Shown: positions 40,688 to 49,916, counted from the first letter of the stretch. The stretch is DNA of 64,000 bases from Sneathiella sp. HT1-7 (GCF_020731145.1 NZ_JAJFZN010000003.1:434001-498000); one strand, 5' to 3'. Numbers and translations: made by a program. Notes: generated by a model not told the origin, from the sequence alone.

Positions 40688-40890
40688 TAAAAAAGGTCCT
40701 TCTCCGACAAGCATATGGCAGAAAGCACAAGTAATTGGAGAATCGACAATAAAGTGCAGAAATTTCCTTGTCGAGCGATTACTGTCTCCTTCGCCTCTTG
40801 TCGAGCCGGATTTCCTGTGCTAAACAATCGCTCCCGGCGCGGATCCAGACAGGCTCCGTACCGGAATACCGCGATATATGAACCTATTGT

Positions 40891-40968
<78 letters not shown>

Positions 40969-41034
40969 CAAACCCTTGAAAATAAATAATTTTCGAGGGT
41001 TTTTGATTTCTAGATTAATCGCCAATAATTTTCA

Positions 41035-41052
41035 GGTAAGCATTGGGTAAGC
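41035..41052. promoter_or_regulatory. Left arm-type integrase sites (two GGTAAGC copies)
   Basis: GGTAAGC at 41035-41041 and 41046-41052, starts 11 bp apart. The same paired arrangement occurs at 50047-50064 near the right end, and an inverted pair at 49917-49933. This is what arm-type integrase binding sites look like. Confidence 0.65.
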
Positions 41053-41085
41053 AATCAAATCCGGAAATTGTGGTAGGTAGGAGTA

Positions 41086-41694
41086 TTAAGCGCGAATAGC
41101 ATTGAACTCTGTACCTATAATGTATGAATTTCCAATCTCGAGTACCTCTAATTTTGGATAGTCCACGTACTCGGAACCAGTCCATAATTTTGGCGTGCTT
41201 TTGTTCAATGGGCTAAGTCTAATACTTTTCTTTTCTAAGGCATTAATAATCGCTGATGCAATGGTTTCAGGAAACCGACCTAATAGGCCAAAACTGGAAC
41301 TTACAATTCCATGGACCGTAGGTTCTTGATTTATGAACCTATGAATATAACGGCTTGATCCAATATTTTCCACACAGCAACTTAGCACTATCCCTAGCAA
41401 TTCCGCCGGATGGATATTGTTTTCGTTAAACATCAATTCAACATGAGGCTCTTTGAATGGCATCAATAGCGGTGAATCAAATGATAGAGATATTGTTTCC
41501 GCATATTCGGAAGCGATTTGTTCCTCAATAACGCCAGAGCAAGAAATTTCCCAAAGTTGCGGAGAGCATTCTTCATCGAAAGAGATGGCTAAGTATATGC
41601 GAAGATCGTCCGAGTACCAATCAGCGTCTACAATTCGCAACCAGCCATCGGCGGCATCAAAATTTATTTCTATTATATCGAGAAGCTTTTCCAT
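41086..41694 (-). CDS. Hypothetical protein in the integrated element
   Basis: About 202 residues from ATG 41694; nine upstream codons are open but less likely. Not recognised. It is acidic, soluble, and rich in beta-strand-like stretches (GWLRIVDADWYSDDLRIYLAISF) in the first half and a helix near the C-terminus (ETIASAIINALEKKSI). It has no partner gene in the same orientation nearby. Its position at the element's edge suggests cargo. It resembles immunity-type small proteins in general character only. Confidence 0.6.
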   Translation of the reverse strand: MEKLLDIIEINFDAADGWLRIVDADWYSDDLRIYLAISFDEECSPQLWEISCSGVIEEQIASEYAETISLSFDSPLLMPFKEPHVELMFNENNIHPAELLGIVLSCCVENIGSSRYIHRFINQEPTVHGIVSSSFGLLGRFPETIASAIINALEKKSIRLSPLNKSTPKLWTGSEYVDYPKLEVLEIGNSYIIGTEFNAIRA

Positions 41695-41958
41695 CGGTTT
41701 ATCCAAAACTCCCTGTCTCAAAGATAGGGCTTGTAATAGGCGATACCTTCAACCTTCCTAATTTCACATTCGTATCGTGACGTTACGTTACGTAGAGTGA
41801 AGTTGATCAAAAATTCTCTTAACTCTGTATGACATTATTTCACATCGTTCCCTATCAAATTGTTTACTTTTATTCCCGCCATGAGTTTATTTTTACGCTG
41901 ATTTCCGATACGGTGCGTTTTCTCTATATTGCGCTCGATCAAGTGAGGGTCTGCGAGA

Positions 41959-42651
41959 ATGGATAATTGGGAAGTATGGAAGAAGGGTATCCCGCTTGAA
42001 AAGGCGCATATCCATTTTGGAGATCGAGAGAAGGTTGAAGCCTTTAATCGATACAGAAATCAAACAACCATGATGGATGTTATAACTCGTATCGAAGCAA
42101 ATGCTGATAGGGGATTGGAAGGCTTTGATATTTTAAAAGGCGTCGTCAATCCGGATGCGGAGAGAAGGAAGAAGACAGACAACCTAAATCGGCAATTAAA
42201 AACCGAGTTCTTGCAGAATATTAAAGCTGGTTTGTTGTTCGCGTATGGATTTTCTGTTCCGAGGAGAGCTGACGAGACACCGCAGGCAGTTCCCGACGAT
42301 TTATGGGATGTATACCCTTATTCGTCTGGAAATGTATTGAAATCTAAAAGCCTGAAAATGGAATCCATTCGGGTGCTACATTTGAATAGCTTAAGGGGAA
42401 CTGACGCAGTTCCTCCTAAAACTGCAGGCAGGCCAACCCGGCAAGAGCATATTATCGAGGCATTCGAAACTCTGGCTGATCAAGGGTTGATAGATTTTTC
42501 TCGATCAGCATCGGAATGTTATGAGCTTGTGCGTCTGTGGGTTCTCAAAAATTACCCTGATCCGGAAAACAGTGATAGCGGGCTAAGTGTCAAAGCTATG
42601 GAAAAGCACGTAAATCCGATGTTCAAGCGCTATAAAAGTTCCTCCCTATAA
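41959..42651 (+). CDS. Hypothetical protein, possibly element-specific regulator
   Basis: 230 residues, not recognised. Mostly helical and charged (EKVEAFNRYRN, AERRKKTDNLNRQLKTEFL), with a C-terminal part (TRQEHIIEAFETLADQGLIDFSRS...LRSAMEKHVNP-like) that could form a winged helix or replication-associated domain. It lies immediately upstream of the AlpA-like gene, and repeats at 42641-42691 overlap its 3' end. The upstream gap (41722-41958) holds a repeated CGTTA(C) stretch near 41780. Confidence 0.6.
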   Translation: MDNWEVWKKGIPLEKAHIHFGDREKVEAFNRYRNQTTMMDVITRIEANADRGLEGFDILKGVVNPDAERRKKTDNLNRQLKTEFLQNIKAGLLFAYGFSVPRRADETPQAVPDDLWDVYPYSSGNVLKSKSLKMESIRVLHLNSLRGTDAVPPKTAGRPTRQEHIIEAFETLADQGLIDFSRSASECYELVRLWVLKNYPDPENSDSGLSVKAMEKHVNPMFKRYKSSSL

Positions 42652-42691
42652 ACTATAAATTGCCTCCCTATTTATAGGGTTATTAATAGGG
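42641..42691. promoter_or_regulatory. Clustered CCTCCCTAT / ATAGGG repeats upstream of the AlpA-like gene
   Basis: CCTCCCTAT occurs at 42641 and 42663. The second forms the palindrome CCCTAT-TT-ATAGGG (42666-42679), and a further ATAGGG lies at 42686-42691. A short hairpin ATGCC-TTTC-GGCAT follows. The spacing and symmetry fit an operator for the AlpA-like protein or another element regulator. Confidence 0.55.
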
Positions 42692-42745
42692 AATGCCTTT
42701 CGGCATGATGCCTCCATTAACAATGTCAACTTATGGAGGACACAA

Positions 42746-42994
42746 ATGACTCAAACCAATATCAAAGAAAACTCTGCGGATATTAACGACGGCCTGATCA
42801 ATGAAAAGCAGGCTGCCGAGTATCTCGGCTACACGGTGCGTGCCTTGCAGAACTGGCGCGTGCGGGGCGGCGGGCCAAAATTTGTGCGGATTTCGCCGCG
42901 CTCCATTCGCTATCGCCTTCGCGATCTGGACGCATGGATTGATGAGCGCACGGTTGCGAGTACTTCGCAGCCTTCGCCGTATCTCGCGGGTTAG
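42746..42994 (+). CDS. AlpA/excisionase-like helix-turn-helix protein
   Basis: 82 residues with a GGAGG ribosome site. The MerR-like winged helix NEKQAAEYLGYTVRALQNWRVRGGGPKFVRIS...IRYRLRDLDAWIDERTV matches the HTH_17/AlpA family. Such proteins act as excisionases or activate integrase expression in prophages and satellites. The repeats upstream may be its sites. It precedes the Rep gene by 172 bp. Confidence 0.88.
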   Translation: MTQTNIKENSADINDGLINEKQAAEYLGYTVRALQNWRVRGGGPKFVRISPRSIRYRLRDLDAWIDERTVASTSQPSPYLAG

Positions 42995-43046
42995 CGCCGC
43001 GTAGCGGGCGCTGCGCCCCTCCCTCAAAACCCATAAAAACTTCCCC

Positions 43047-43134
43047 GGCGCGGAGCGCGCCAATTCAACAAATAGAAATGCCATGAAATATAGCGGGACA
43101 AATCCGTAAAGGGGGGGTCCTCGTAACACCCCCC
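43047..43134. other. GC-rich hairpins upstream of Rep (candidate replication/nick origin)
   Basis: Two strong inverted repeats: GGCGCG-GAG-CGCGCC at 43047-43061, and GGGGGGT / ACCCCCC at 43112-43118 and 43128-43134 with a 9-nt loop. No T run follows, so they are poor terminators. They lie just upstream of the Rep_trans-like gene, where double-strand origins or oriT hairpins are often found. Function inferred. Confidence 0.45.
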
Positions 43135-43166
43135 TCTAGAATTTCCTGGCGTAAAGGAGAGTAATT

Positions 43167-44324
43167 ATGGAAATACAGAATTTATATGCGGGGTTTGACA
43201 CTCTCGAAGTCTCGTTTCAGGGAGCACTCCCCAAGGAAACTTTGATCGAACTGGCGGAAGCAAAAAAGATCGCCGTTAAAAATCATGAGAACGAACTGAT
43301 CACGATTGGACCGGGCGAGATCGAAGGGCATGTTGGTGAAAGTGGAATGAAGGGCGGTTATGCCTTCACCTTCGGCACCGGGCCGCTAGGCGAGCTATGG
43401 AGCTTTAAAGACAACGCCAATCCCAGTGAATGGAATATAGGAGTAAAGGTCTATGCTGAGGCGCTTGCAGCCTATTCTTATTGGGAAATAAAGGAGCGGT
43501 TATACCAGCGATTAAAAGATATGGGCTGCACCTATGGCAAGGAAAGCCTTCGGCGCGTCGATTTCGCCATGGATTTTCTGATGCCTGATACATTTAGTAT
43601 CTCTACTGAGCAATTCGTGGTGCACCACCGCTCGAAAATATCTCCATATCTCAAATTTGAAGAGGAATATTACGATACTGGCAAGAGTGATGGCACCTAT
43701 GTGTTTAGTGGAGGGAGGATAGAGACCGTAACTGTGGGGAAAATGCCGGGACGTCAGGTATGCGTTTATGACAAACGAAGAGCGGCTATTAGTCTCGGTA
43801 AACTGTTCTGGTTCACATTATGGCGTATTGACCCGAAAGATAGAACAAAGAATGTCTGGCGGGTCGAGCTGCGCGCTGGAAAAAAGGAGTTAAAAGATCG
43901 TTGGAGCATCCGAACCTTTGCCGATCTTGAAAATTCCATTGGCGACGTCTTCGTCGAAATGGCCAATAAAATTCGCTATCACGACGAAATCCAGACCGAC
44001 GCCAATGTAACCCGCCAACGGCAGCACCCTTTGTGGGATGCCGTTCATGAGGTTCTTGATCGCAATTTGACCGACTACCGCTCCGGCCTCCTGCCAAATC
44101 AAGTGAAAATGGTTGTCGCAGAAGAACAGCGAGAGATTTACATAACTCAAATAATGGGTCTGGTTGCTGGCATTGCTGTGATTGATGGTCTTGAAAAGGA
44201 GGAGATACTAAACATCTTGCCTTCGCAAGTGGCTGATATAATAGCTGGCCGGGTAGGTGCCCCGAATACGAAATTTTTTGAAAGCGTAATTAGAGCTCAG
44301 AGAAGGCTCCTATTCATAAATTAA
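43167..44324 (+). CDS. Rep_trans-like replication initiator or MobT-type relaxase
   Basis: 385 residues, GGAG ribosome site. It has the layout of Rep_trans-family rolling-circle initiators: LRRVDFAMDF (129-137), VTVGKMPGRQVCVYDKR (188-204, with candidate catalytic Tyr201 in YDK) and WRVELRAGKKELK (231-243). Family members start rolling-circle replication of small plasmids and filamentous phages, or act as MobT relaxases in integrative elements. GC-rich hairpins upstream could be its origin. The remainder (about 260-385) is helical. It converges on the 930-residue protein gene. Confidence 0.7.
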   Translation: MEIQNLYAGFDTLEVSFQGALPKETLIELAEAKKIAVKNHENELITIGPGEIEGHVGESGMKGGYAFTFGTGPLGELWSFKDNANPSEWNIGVKVYAEALAAYSYWEIKERLYQRLKDMGCTYGKESLRRVDFAMDFLMPDTFSISTEQFVVHHRSKISPYLKFEEEYYDTGKSDGTYVFSGGRIETVTVGKMPGRQVCVYDKRRAAISLGKLFWFTLWRIDPKDRTKNVWRVELRAGKKELKDRWSIRTFADLENSIGDVFVEMANKIRYHDEIQTDANVTRQRQHPLWDAVHEVLDRNLTDYRSGLLPNQVKMVVAEEQREIYITQIMGLVAGIAVIDGLEKEEILNILPSQVADIIAGRVGAPNTKFFESVIRAQRRLLFIN

Positions 44325-44383
44325 ATTTTGCGATATTTTCGGAGGAAGGGGATATTCTTTGGAAATATTGTAGTTGAAAAAAG

Positions 44384-47176
44384 TTATTCAAAGCTATTGA
44401 GGATATGCCTTGGACGTTCTTCTCCTCGTTTGGCGTATTCACTTACAACGTCTCTTGCGATACGATCTCCTTCCTTCCCACTTTTGACCAAGTTTTTCAA
44501 TAAAGCTTCAATAGGTTCAATTGGGTAGCACGCAGCAGAGTTTCTTGAAAATTCTAGCCAAATTTCTCCTGACTTGATTGGCTGATCGTTACTTAGTCGT
44601 GACAAGCTTTTTAAAAACTCGTGCGAATTAAAATCATATTCGGCATATCTAGCGAGCGTTAAAAGGAAGCGATAGGAGTTGTCGTCTATGTTTTTTATAA
44701 AGACTGTCCATTGACTCAAACTTGAAGCCAAAGATTTTCCGTCTTTGCTTTTAAAGTCAATTTTTTCATAGATAAGCGGCCATAATTGATGGACCTTTTC
44801 GTGTATCTTTGCGCTATCTTCTTTTCGCAAAATCCATAGGAACCAAATTAAGTGCTTAGTAAGTGGAGAAAATTTCCCACTTACTAAAATAGAAATTAAG
44901 CTATCGTCGCTCTCCAGTTTCTCAAAATCATTGATAAAAGCATACGCAACATACTCAACCGCTGTTTTCTTTAATTCATGTCTAAATTTTGAATTTTCAA
45001 TAATACGTTTTAACACCCCCGTATCTCTCAAATATTTGTAGGCTTCTTCATAAACACTATTAGAATGAAAAAGACCATCGATTGCGCAATGCCATTTTAA
45101 TTCATCTTTCTGATTAAAAAGTGTGCTTAAGTTTTCAATCAACCATTCTCGAGACATATAACGAAAATTTGGATAATACATTGCAATCAAGGTGGCAAAT
45201 TCACAGTTTCGGGATTTTAAGCCACTATCATAGTATGATCTGAAATGTGCCCAAGCGGCGGTATGGTCGCCATTATTTTGTTTATTTTCTAATCTACAGC
45301 TTCTTAGCGACAGGTTTATTAATGCCTCTACACATTGTCCAAGAGGGCTATTTATGGCAATTGATACCGCGTCGCTTTCTTGTTTAAAATTTTCACCAGC
45401 CTGCTTTTCGAAAATAATAGCAAGGATATTTTCAACTGAACTATGAATTGATTCTGGAAATGCGTGGGCGTCAGATTTTGCACCTGCCTCGAAAAGCCTA
45501 CCAATTGCACTAACGATCCAGTTTTTGTTAGCAACAAATTTTTCCTCTGAAACACTATGCTCGCCTGACCAGAATTCGTCTGACTTCACTAAACTTTCGA
45601 TGAAGTTCACTAAATTCTTCCATACTTCATCCCAAGGGAGACTAGCTTTTTCTCCCCAAAGTTCATCATAGGCTTTGATGATGGAATAAACATAAGGCAA
45701 CTTCAAACCATAAAATGCTCGGAGCTGTGAATAATATCTTGAGGGTTCGGTCTTGATCAGTTCTTCAAAAGCTTTGGATAACCCTTCTACGTCGGGAGAT
45801 TCCCACTCTTCTGTTCCTTTAAAATTATTTAGTTTGAGAACTAAGTCATCCAAATCAAGAGATTTGAGTTCTTCTACAGAAAAGGGTGAGTTGTGAACTC
45901 TCCAGCCACTTGTCATGTAACTGGAGAAATCTGGGTGGTCAGGTTCCGTTTTTGCAATCGAGATTGCTTGCTGATATATGGACTCTTCCCTGTCACCAAA
46001 CTCTCTAATCGCAGAAAGCCAAATAGCCTTGTGATAGGCAGTGGCGCCTTCCTGTATGACACCGTCGTCCCGTATTTCTATTTCGTCAATTATTCTTAAG
46101 ACTTTCTCTTGCTGCTTATCGTCGAGCCCAGGATAGCGATTTTTCAAGAACCACCACATTTCGTGGCGATAATTACTGCTAAAATATTGGCTATCAATTA
46201 TCCTGTCAGAGAGTGTTTTTTGAAGATTTTGGGAGGTTCCAGCAAAATATATGGCAGCTCTTTTAATTGTTTCGAATGGAGAATCTAGGAGTTTCGTTAT
46301 CATTTTCTTCGAATGGTCTGAGTTTTGATCAAGATAACCTTTCAAGCAATCGCGAAGTCCAAATAACAGAATATTTTCGGGGCTATCTTTATACTTATTT
46401 TGCTCGTGATCCTCTATTGCTGGATGCCAAATAGAAGACCATCTGTCATTTCCAAGTTCAGTTAACGCTTTTTCTAAATTTGATTGAAATACTTTGACTG
46501 CTTTAAGTCCAATAGTGTTTCCAGCAAGCCCTGATAATTTATTTTGAATTTCTCCCATACGATGCTCGTCAGCGAGAAAAATAGATTCTTTTATTGTATC
46601 GTTAGCAAATTTTTTTTCAGTAAATTCGACATTAAACAAAATCTCTAACAATCGTGTTGCCAGATTTAACGACTTTTCAGTTTTCTCTTGAACAAGTTGC
46701 AATAGCCAACGCTCACCAATTGTTTTGGTGACCAATCCGGCCTCTGCTCTATCAGAAAGCCAAAACTGTATCGCTTTCAAGAATCCCGGTTTAACAAATT
46801 CAGTTGGGATACTGAGTAAAATTTCACTGAACTGCCACCAAACTCGATAGTTACTAAATCCATGTTTTTGGGCATATCTTGTGGAATTTTGGATTATCTC
46901 TATTATTTGGGGAATGTATTTTGATTTTTCTTCCTTGGGAATGTTAGGGGTCAATTTTCCGAGATAAATCATCGCTTTCCAGCTCGGTATTGTTACGTAA
47001 CCTTCCTTATTAGCTGGAATAGGAGCCGGAATTTTATCCGCGTCGAAATACCCCTTTTCCTTGAGTGGAATGAACCATTTTAAATTGCTAATTTTGGAAA
47101 AAAACGCATCTTGCAGTTCCTGATTTTCTTCTATTCGTTTGATTAAATCTACTTCTTTAAAATTGAGATTATTCAT
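44384..47176 (-). CDS. 930-residue helical protein partnered with SIR2 protein
   Basis: 930 residues, clearly AT-rich. No catalytic motif seen; the sequence looks all-helical, like HEAT/ARM-type repeats, throughout. The C-terminal ~180 residues (from about SLISILVSGKFSPLTKHLIWFLWILR to the end) may correspond to DUF4020, a domain found with SIR2; this is a tentative recollection. Its ATG overlaps the SIR2 stop (ATGAATAA) and is preceded by GAGG, so translation is coupled. In SIR2 defence proteins such as DSR1/DSR2 a long helical region senses the phage and the SIR2 part depletes NAD; here the two would be separate chains. Role inferred. Confidence 0.75.
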   Translation of the reverse strand: MNNLNFKEVDLIKRIEENQELQDAFFSKISNLKWFIPLKEKGYFDADKIPAPIPANKEGYVTIPSWKAMIYLGKLTPNIPKEEKSKYIPQIIEIIQNSTRYAQKHGFSNYRVWWQFSEILLSIPTEFVKPGFLKAIQFWLSDRAEAGLVTKTIGERWLLQLVQEKTEKSLNLATRLLEILFNVEFTEKKFANDTIKESIFLADEHRMGEIQNKLSGLAGNTIGLKAVKVFQSNLEKALTELGNDRWSSIWHPAIEDHEQNKYKDSPENILLFGLRDCLKGYLDQNSDHSKKMITKLLDSPFETIKRAAIYFAGTSQNLQKTLSDRIIDSQYFSSNYRHEMWWFLKNRYPGLDDKQQEKVLRIIDEIEIRDDGVIQEGATAYHKAIWLSAIREFGDREESIYQQAISIAKTEPDHPDFSSYMTSGWRVHNSPFSVEELKSLDLDDLVLKLNNFKGTEEWESPDVEGLSKAFEELIKTEPSRYYSQLRAFYGLKLPYVYSIIKAYDELWGEKASLPWDEVWKNLVNFIESLVKSDEFWSGEHSVSEEKFVANKNWIVSAIGRLFEAGAKSDAHAFPESIHSSVENILAIIFEKQAGENFKQESDAVSIAINSPLGQCVEALINLSLRSCRLENKQNNGDHTAAWAHFRSYYDSGLKSRNCEFATLIAMYYPNFRYMSREWLIENLSTLFNQKDELKWHCAIDGLFHSNSVYEEAYKYLRDTGVLKRIIENSKFRHELKKTAVEYVAYAFINDFEKLESDDSLISILVSGKFSPLTKHLIWFLWILRKEDSAKIHEKVHQLWPLIYEKIDFKSKDGKSLASSLSQWTVFIKNIDDNSYRFLLTLARYAEYDFNSHEFLKSLSRLSNDQPIKSGEIWLEFSRNSAACYPIEPIEALLKNLVKSGKEGDRIARDVVSEYAKRGEERPRHILNSFE

Positions 47177-48101
47177 CTTTTAAAACCTCATCCAGATAGT
47201 CTAACTCATCAACGAATGGAGGAGCCTTAATTTTTATCTCACTAACCCATGATTTAATATTAGTTGCTAAACCTTGGTAATCTTCAAAATCTCTAGCAAA
47301 CCCAAGCAAATGAACGCCAAAGCTTTCTTTGTAATAGTTTGAAAGTTTGTTGAAGAGAGGTTCTTGGCTTTTGAAGTATCCTTGAATTGCGAAGTAACGT
47401 CGATCACTTGTTTTGCTAGCTCGCCCTTTCCTTAAAATGTATTCCAATATTTCAGCTTCTTCCAATCCGTATCCCAGAAAAAGTACTATTTTTCTCTCAA
47501 ATAATTCACTAAGAAAGCCTTTTATATTATCGTCTTCATAATGGTCTAAATAATCTTTGGTCGTAACAACCATTGTATCCTGATCTTCTATTGATCCATG
47601 CAGATGAACAACAGTCCCGGGTTTGTTCAAGAGGTTAGGAAAAATCTTACTTTTTTCGTAGATGCGGCTTATTTCGGCGGCAGTTTTGGAACCATCCGAC
47701 TCTTCTATAAACTGCGGCGCTAAGTAAGTATCATAATTTGTGGTTACGCAGGCACATCCCAATTTGTTGATAAATTCGTATACGCCATGCGCTTTCTTTT
47801 TATCTTGTTTTAAATATTGGGCGAGATTCAAATCATGACGTTTTTGGTTTGCAATTATTTTTGATATTGAAAGCTTTTTTTTAGCATCTAAAAATTTTAA
47901 TTGATCTTTTTCTGAATAATCAATCAAGTTTTTATCGCAGAGGTCATTTAGGGCAAAGTCAGCTAGCTCATCCCATGAAGGCAATCCTAATAATCTTGAA
48001 ACACCAGCACCTATAAAAAGAATTAAGCTACCGCTTAATGCGGCATCGTTAATTTCATCGGGTACTGGTATATCTTTAAATAGACTCATACCATTCGCCA
48101 C
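47169..48101 (-). CDS. SIR2-fold (SIR2_2) protein, candidate NADase effector
   Basis: 310 residues. The NAD-binding fold of SIR2 is visible: LFIGAGVSRLLGLPSW (28-43), CVTTNYDTYL (118-127, Asn122), VVHLHGS (164-170, His168) and VLFLGYGLEEAEI (206-218). These match SIR2_2-type domains of defence proteins rather than histone deacetylases; no zinc-binding cysteines are seen. The longest frame begins at GTG 48101, with an ATG four codons in. Downstream gene overlaps by 8 bp; upstream membrane-anchored protein ends 37 bp before. A likely abortive-infection NADase. Confidence 0.85.
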   Translation of the reverse strand: MANGMSLFKDIPVPDEINDAALSGSLILFIGAGVSRLLGLPSWDELADFALNDLCDKNLIDYSEKDQLKFLDAKKKLSISKIIANQKRHDLNLAQYLKQDKKKAHGVYEFINKLGCACVTTNYDTYLAPQFIEESDGSKTAAEISRIYEKSKIFPNLLNKPGTVVHLHGSIEDQDTMVVTTKDYLDHYEDDNIKGFLSELFERKIVLFLGYGLEEAEILEYILRKGRASKTSDRRYFAIQGYFKSQEPLFNKLSNYYKESFGVHLLGFARDFEDYQGLATNIKSWVSEIKIKAPPFVDELDYLDEVLKDE

Positions 48102-48138
48102 GTCATTTGAGGTTTATGCAATAAGCCAGAAACGTATT

Positions 48139-48690
48139 TCATATGCTTTTGAGTTCGTTTGAGATAGATAGTTTTAATTTTTCTGCTTCTTGCTCGACAT
48201 TCTTCAAGGCATCTTGAAATAGCTTTAAAAAGCGAATTCCATCTTCTCCATTTTTGTATGCTACTTTGTGCTTAAACGTAATATTGTTAAGATGTTCACG
48301 AGCGTCTAAAATGGCTTCATATTCTTCTCGAATATTTGGAAAATAAACATCAATCAGCATTTCGATACGCATCAATCCTCTGTTATCGCTGGTACTAGAA
48401 TTGATGGATAGATCAAGATGGTCATTATACGATATTTCGTTATTCATGACTTTTATTAACGAAATGTTATGGGAAAACAAATTGTTAGCCCAAATAGCCG
48501 TAGTTTCAAATAGTTCTTCGCCTCGACTTCTCAATAAGCTCAGGTGTTCGGCTTCGCTTTTAAGATCAAACTGTTGGGAAATGGCCCTTAAGCTGGCTCT
48601 GGTTGACATATATGTGCCCGCGAGAGTGAAGAAGCCGACTGATGCTGATGAAATTAAAGCTATTAAAACAGTATTCCAAAAATCATCCAT
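48139..48690 (-). CDS. Membrane-anchored coiled-coil protein in the SIR2 operon
   Basis: 183 residues, AT-rich. One N-terminal membrane helix (TVLIALISSASVGFFTLAGTYM) followed by a helical soluble domain with heptad-like stretches (LRAISQQFDLKSEAEHLSLLRSRGEELFE and LKNVEQEAEKLKLSISNEL). Not a recognised family. It is upstream of the SIR2 gene on the same strand with a 37-bp gap, so it is probably part of the same operon. It might anchor or trigger the SIR2 pair at the membrane, or be unrelated cargo. Confidence 0.65.
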   Translation of the reverse strand: MDDFWNTVLIALISSASVGFFTLAGTYMSTRASLRAISQQFDLKSEAEHLSLLRSRGEELFETTAIWANNLFSHNISLIKVMNNEISYNDHLDLSINSSTSDNRGLMRIEMLIDVYFPNIREEYEAILDAREHLNNITFKHKVAYKNGEDGIRFLKLFQDALKNVEQEAEKLKLSISNELKSI

Positions 48691-48757
48691 TTTTCTGCCA
48701 ATTTCAGAATTCCTAGGTTATGTTGAAGCGTACAATTAATGATCGTATAAGGCCATG

Positions 48758-49900
48758 TTAAAATTTACCGTACATTTTATTGGCAGCTTCCCGCAACGGA
48801 TCATCGGCTAAATGCGCGTAACGTTGGGTCGTTTGTGGCTGGGTATGGCCTAGGAGTTTTCCTACGATAGGTAACGATACGCCACTTGATACAAGATGCG
48901 AGGCAAATGTGTGTCGGAGATCGTGGAGCCGCACGTCTGGCAGATTGGCGGCGGCGCGCACCTCATCCCAGAAGCGTTTGATTTCTGTCACCGGTTGACC
49001 GGCCCTTTTGCCGGGGAAGGCGTATTCCCCAATTTCTGGTTGGCCGTCTCGCCAGTCTGTCATGATACGTATCGCGTCATCTGATAGGGGGACATATTCC
49101 GTTCGTTTCTGCTTGGTGGTATGAGCGGGTTTTGTCCATACGGCGCGCTCAAAATTAAAATCCTCCCATTTTGCAGACATTAATTCACCCCGCCTTGCGC
49201 CTGTAAGGATCAACATTCTTACGATGGTAACGGCGCGTTCGTTCGGGTGGTTTTCGAGAACAGTGGCAAGTCTTTGAAGTTCACCCTCTGATAGCCAACG
49301 GTCTCGCTTCTGCTCCTGAAATTTAGGAATACCGGTTACCGGGTTCTTGTCTGACCAACCCCAATGACCGGCGAGATTAAACATCTTTGATGCGAGTGCG
49401 CGGACACGGTTGGCGCGATAAGGGGTCTCCCGCAGTTTCAGGATAATCTGTTCTAAATCTCGTTGGCGGATATTCTGTACCTTCAAATTGCCAAGTTTCG
49501 GCAGAAGGTAATTATCCAGCATGGACTGGTCATCTTTAACCGACTTTGGGCGTTTGTTCGGGAGGGCATGGCGCTTGATATAGTCTTCCGCAAGATGCGC
49601 GAAAGTGGGAGCCTTACGTTGCTGTTGCCGATCTTCTGCCGGGTCTTCCCCTTTCGCGACGTTACCAAGCTCGATACGGGCGCGCTGCCGCGCCTGATCT
49701 GCGGTAAGGGCTCCATGTTTGGCCAAGGTGAGCCGACGGGACCGCCCGTCCTTTCGATACTGTACGAGATAGCTTTTAATACCCGTATGCTTGATCCTTA
49801 GGCCAAAGCCTTTCAACTCACTATCCCAATGAAAAATATCTTTTTCGCCGGGCGAGGGGAGGGCTGCAAGATCAACAAATCGTTTCGTAAGTTTGGGCAT
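48758..49900 (-). CDS. Tyrosine-type site-specific integrase
   Basis: 380 residues from ATG 49900 (CGGAGA 6 bp upstream); five in-frame codons beginning with GTG precede it. P4-like layout: N-terminal DUF4102-type arm-binding domain (KLTKRFVDL...[19 protein letters not shown]), core-binding domain, and catalytic domain with Arg236 (GARRGEL), His326 and Arg329 (HDLRHTF), His352 (LLGHTQ) and nucleophile Tyr361 (TTQRYAHL). It catalyses recombination between the tRNA-Lys 3' end and the element. An inverted GGTAAGC pair lies over its start, which suggests autoregulation. Confidence 0.96.
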   Translation of the reverse strand: MPKLTKRFVDLAALPSPGEKDIFHWDSELKGFGLRIKHTGIKSYLVQYRKDGRSRRLTLAKHGALTADQARQRARIELGNVAKGEDPAEDRQQQRKAPTFAHLAEDYIKRHALPNKRPKSVKDDQSMLDNYLLPKLGNLKVQNIRQRDLEQIILKLRETPYRANRVRALASKMFNLAGHWGWSDKNPVTGIPKFQEQKRDRWLSEGELQRLATVLENHPNERAVTIVRMLILTGARRGELMSAKWEDFNFERAVWTKPAHTTKQKRTEYVPLSDDAIRIMTDWRDGQPEIGEYAFPGKRAGQPVTEIKRFWDEVRAAANLPDVRLHDLRHTFASHLVSSGVSLPIVGKLLGHTQPQTTQRYAHLADDPLREAANKMYGKF

Positions 49901-49916
49901 GTCTATCTCCGGCACT

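Noticed and set aside
41086-42651. Toxin-antitoxin pair at the left of the element
   Set aside because: The two genes are divergent, of ~200 residues each, and show no toxin or antitoxin motif.
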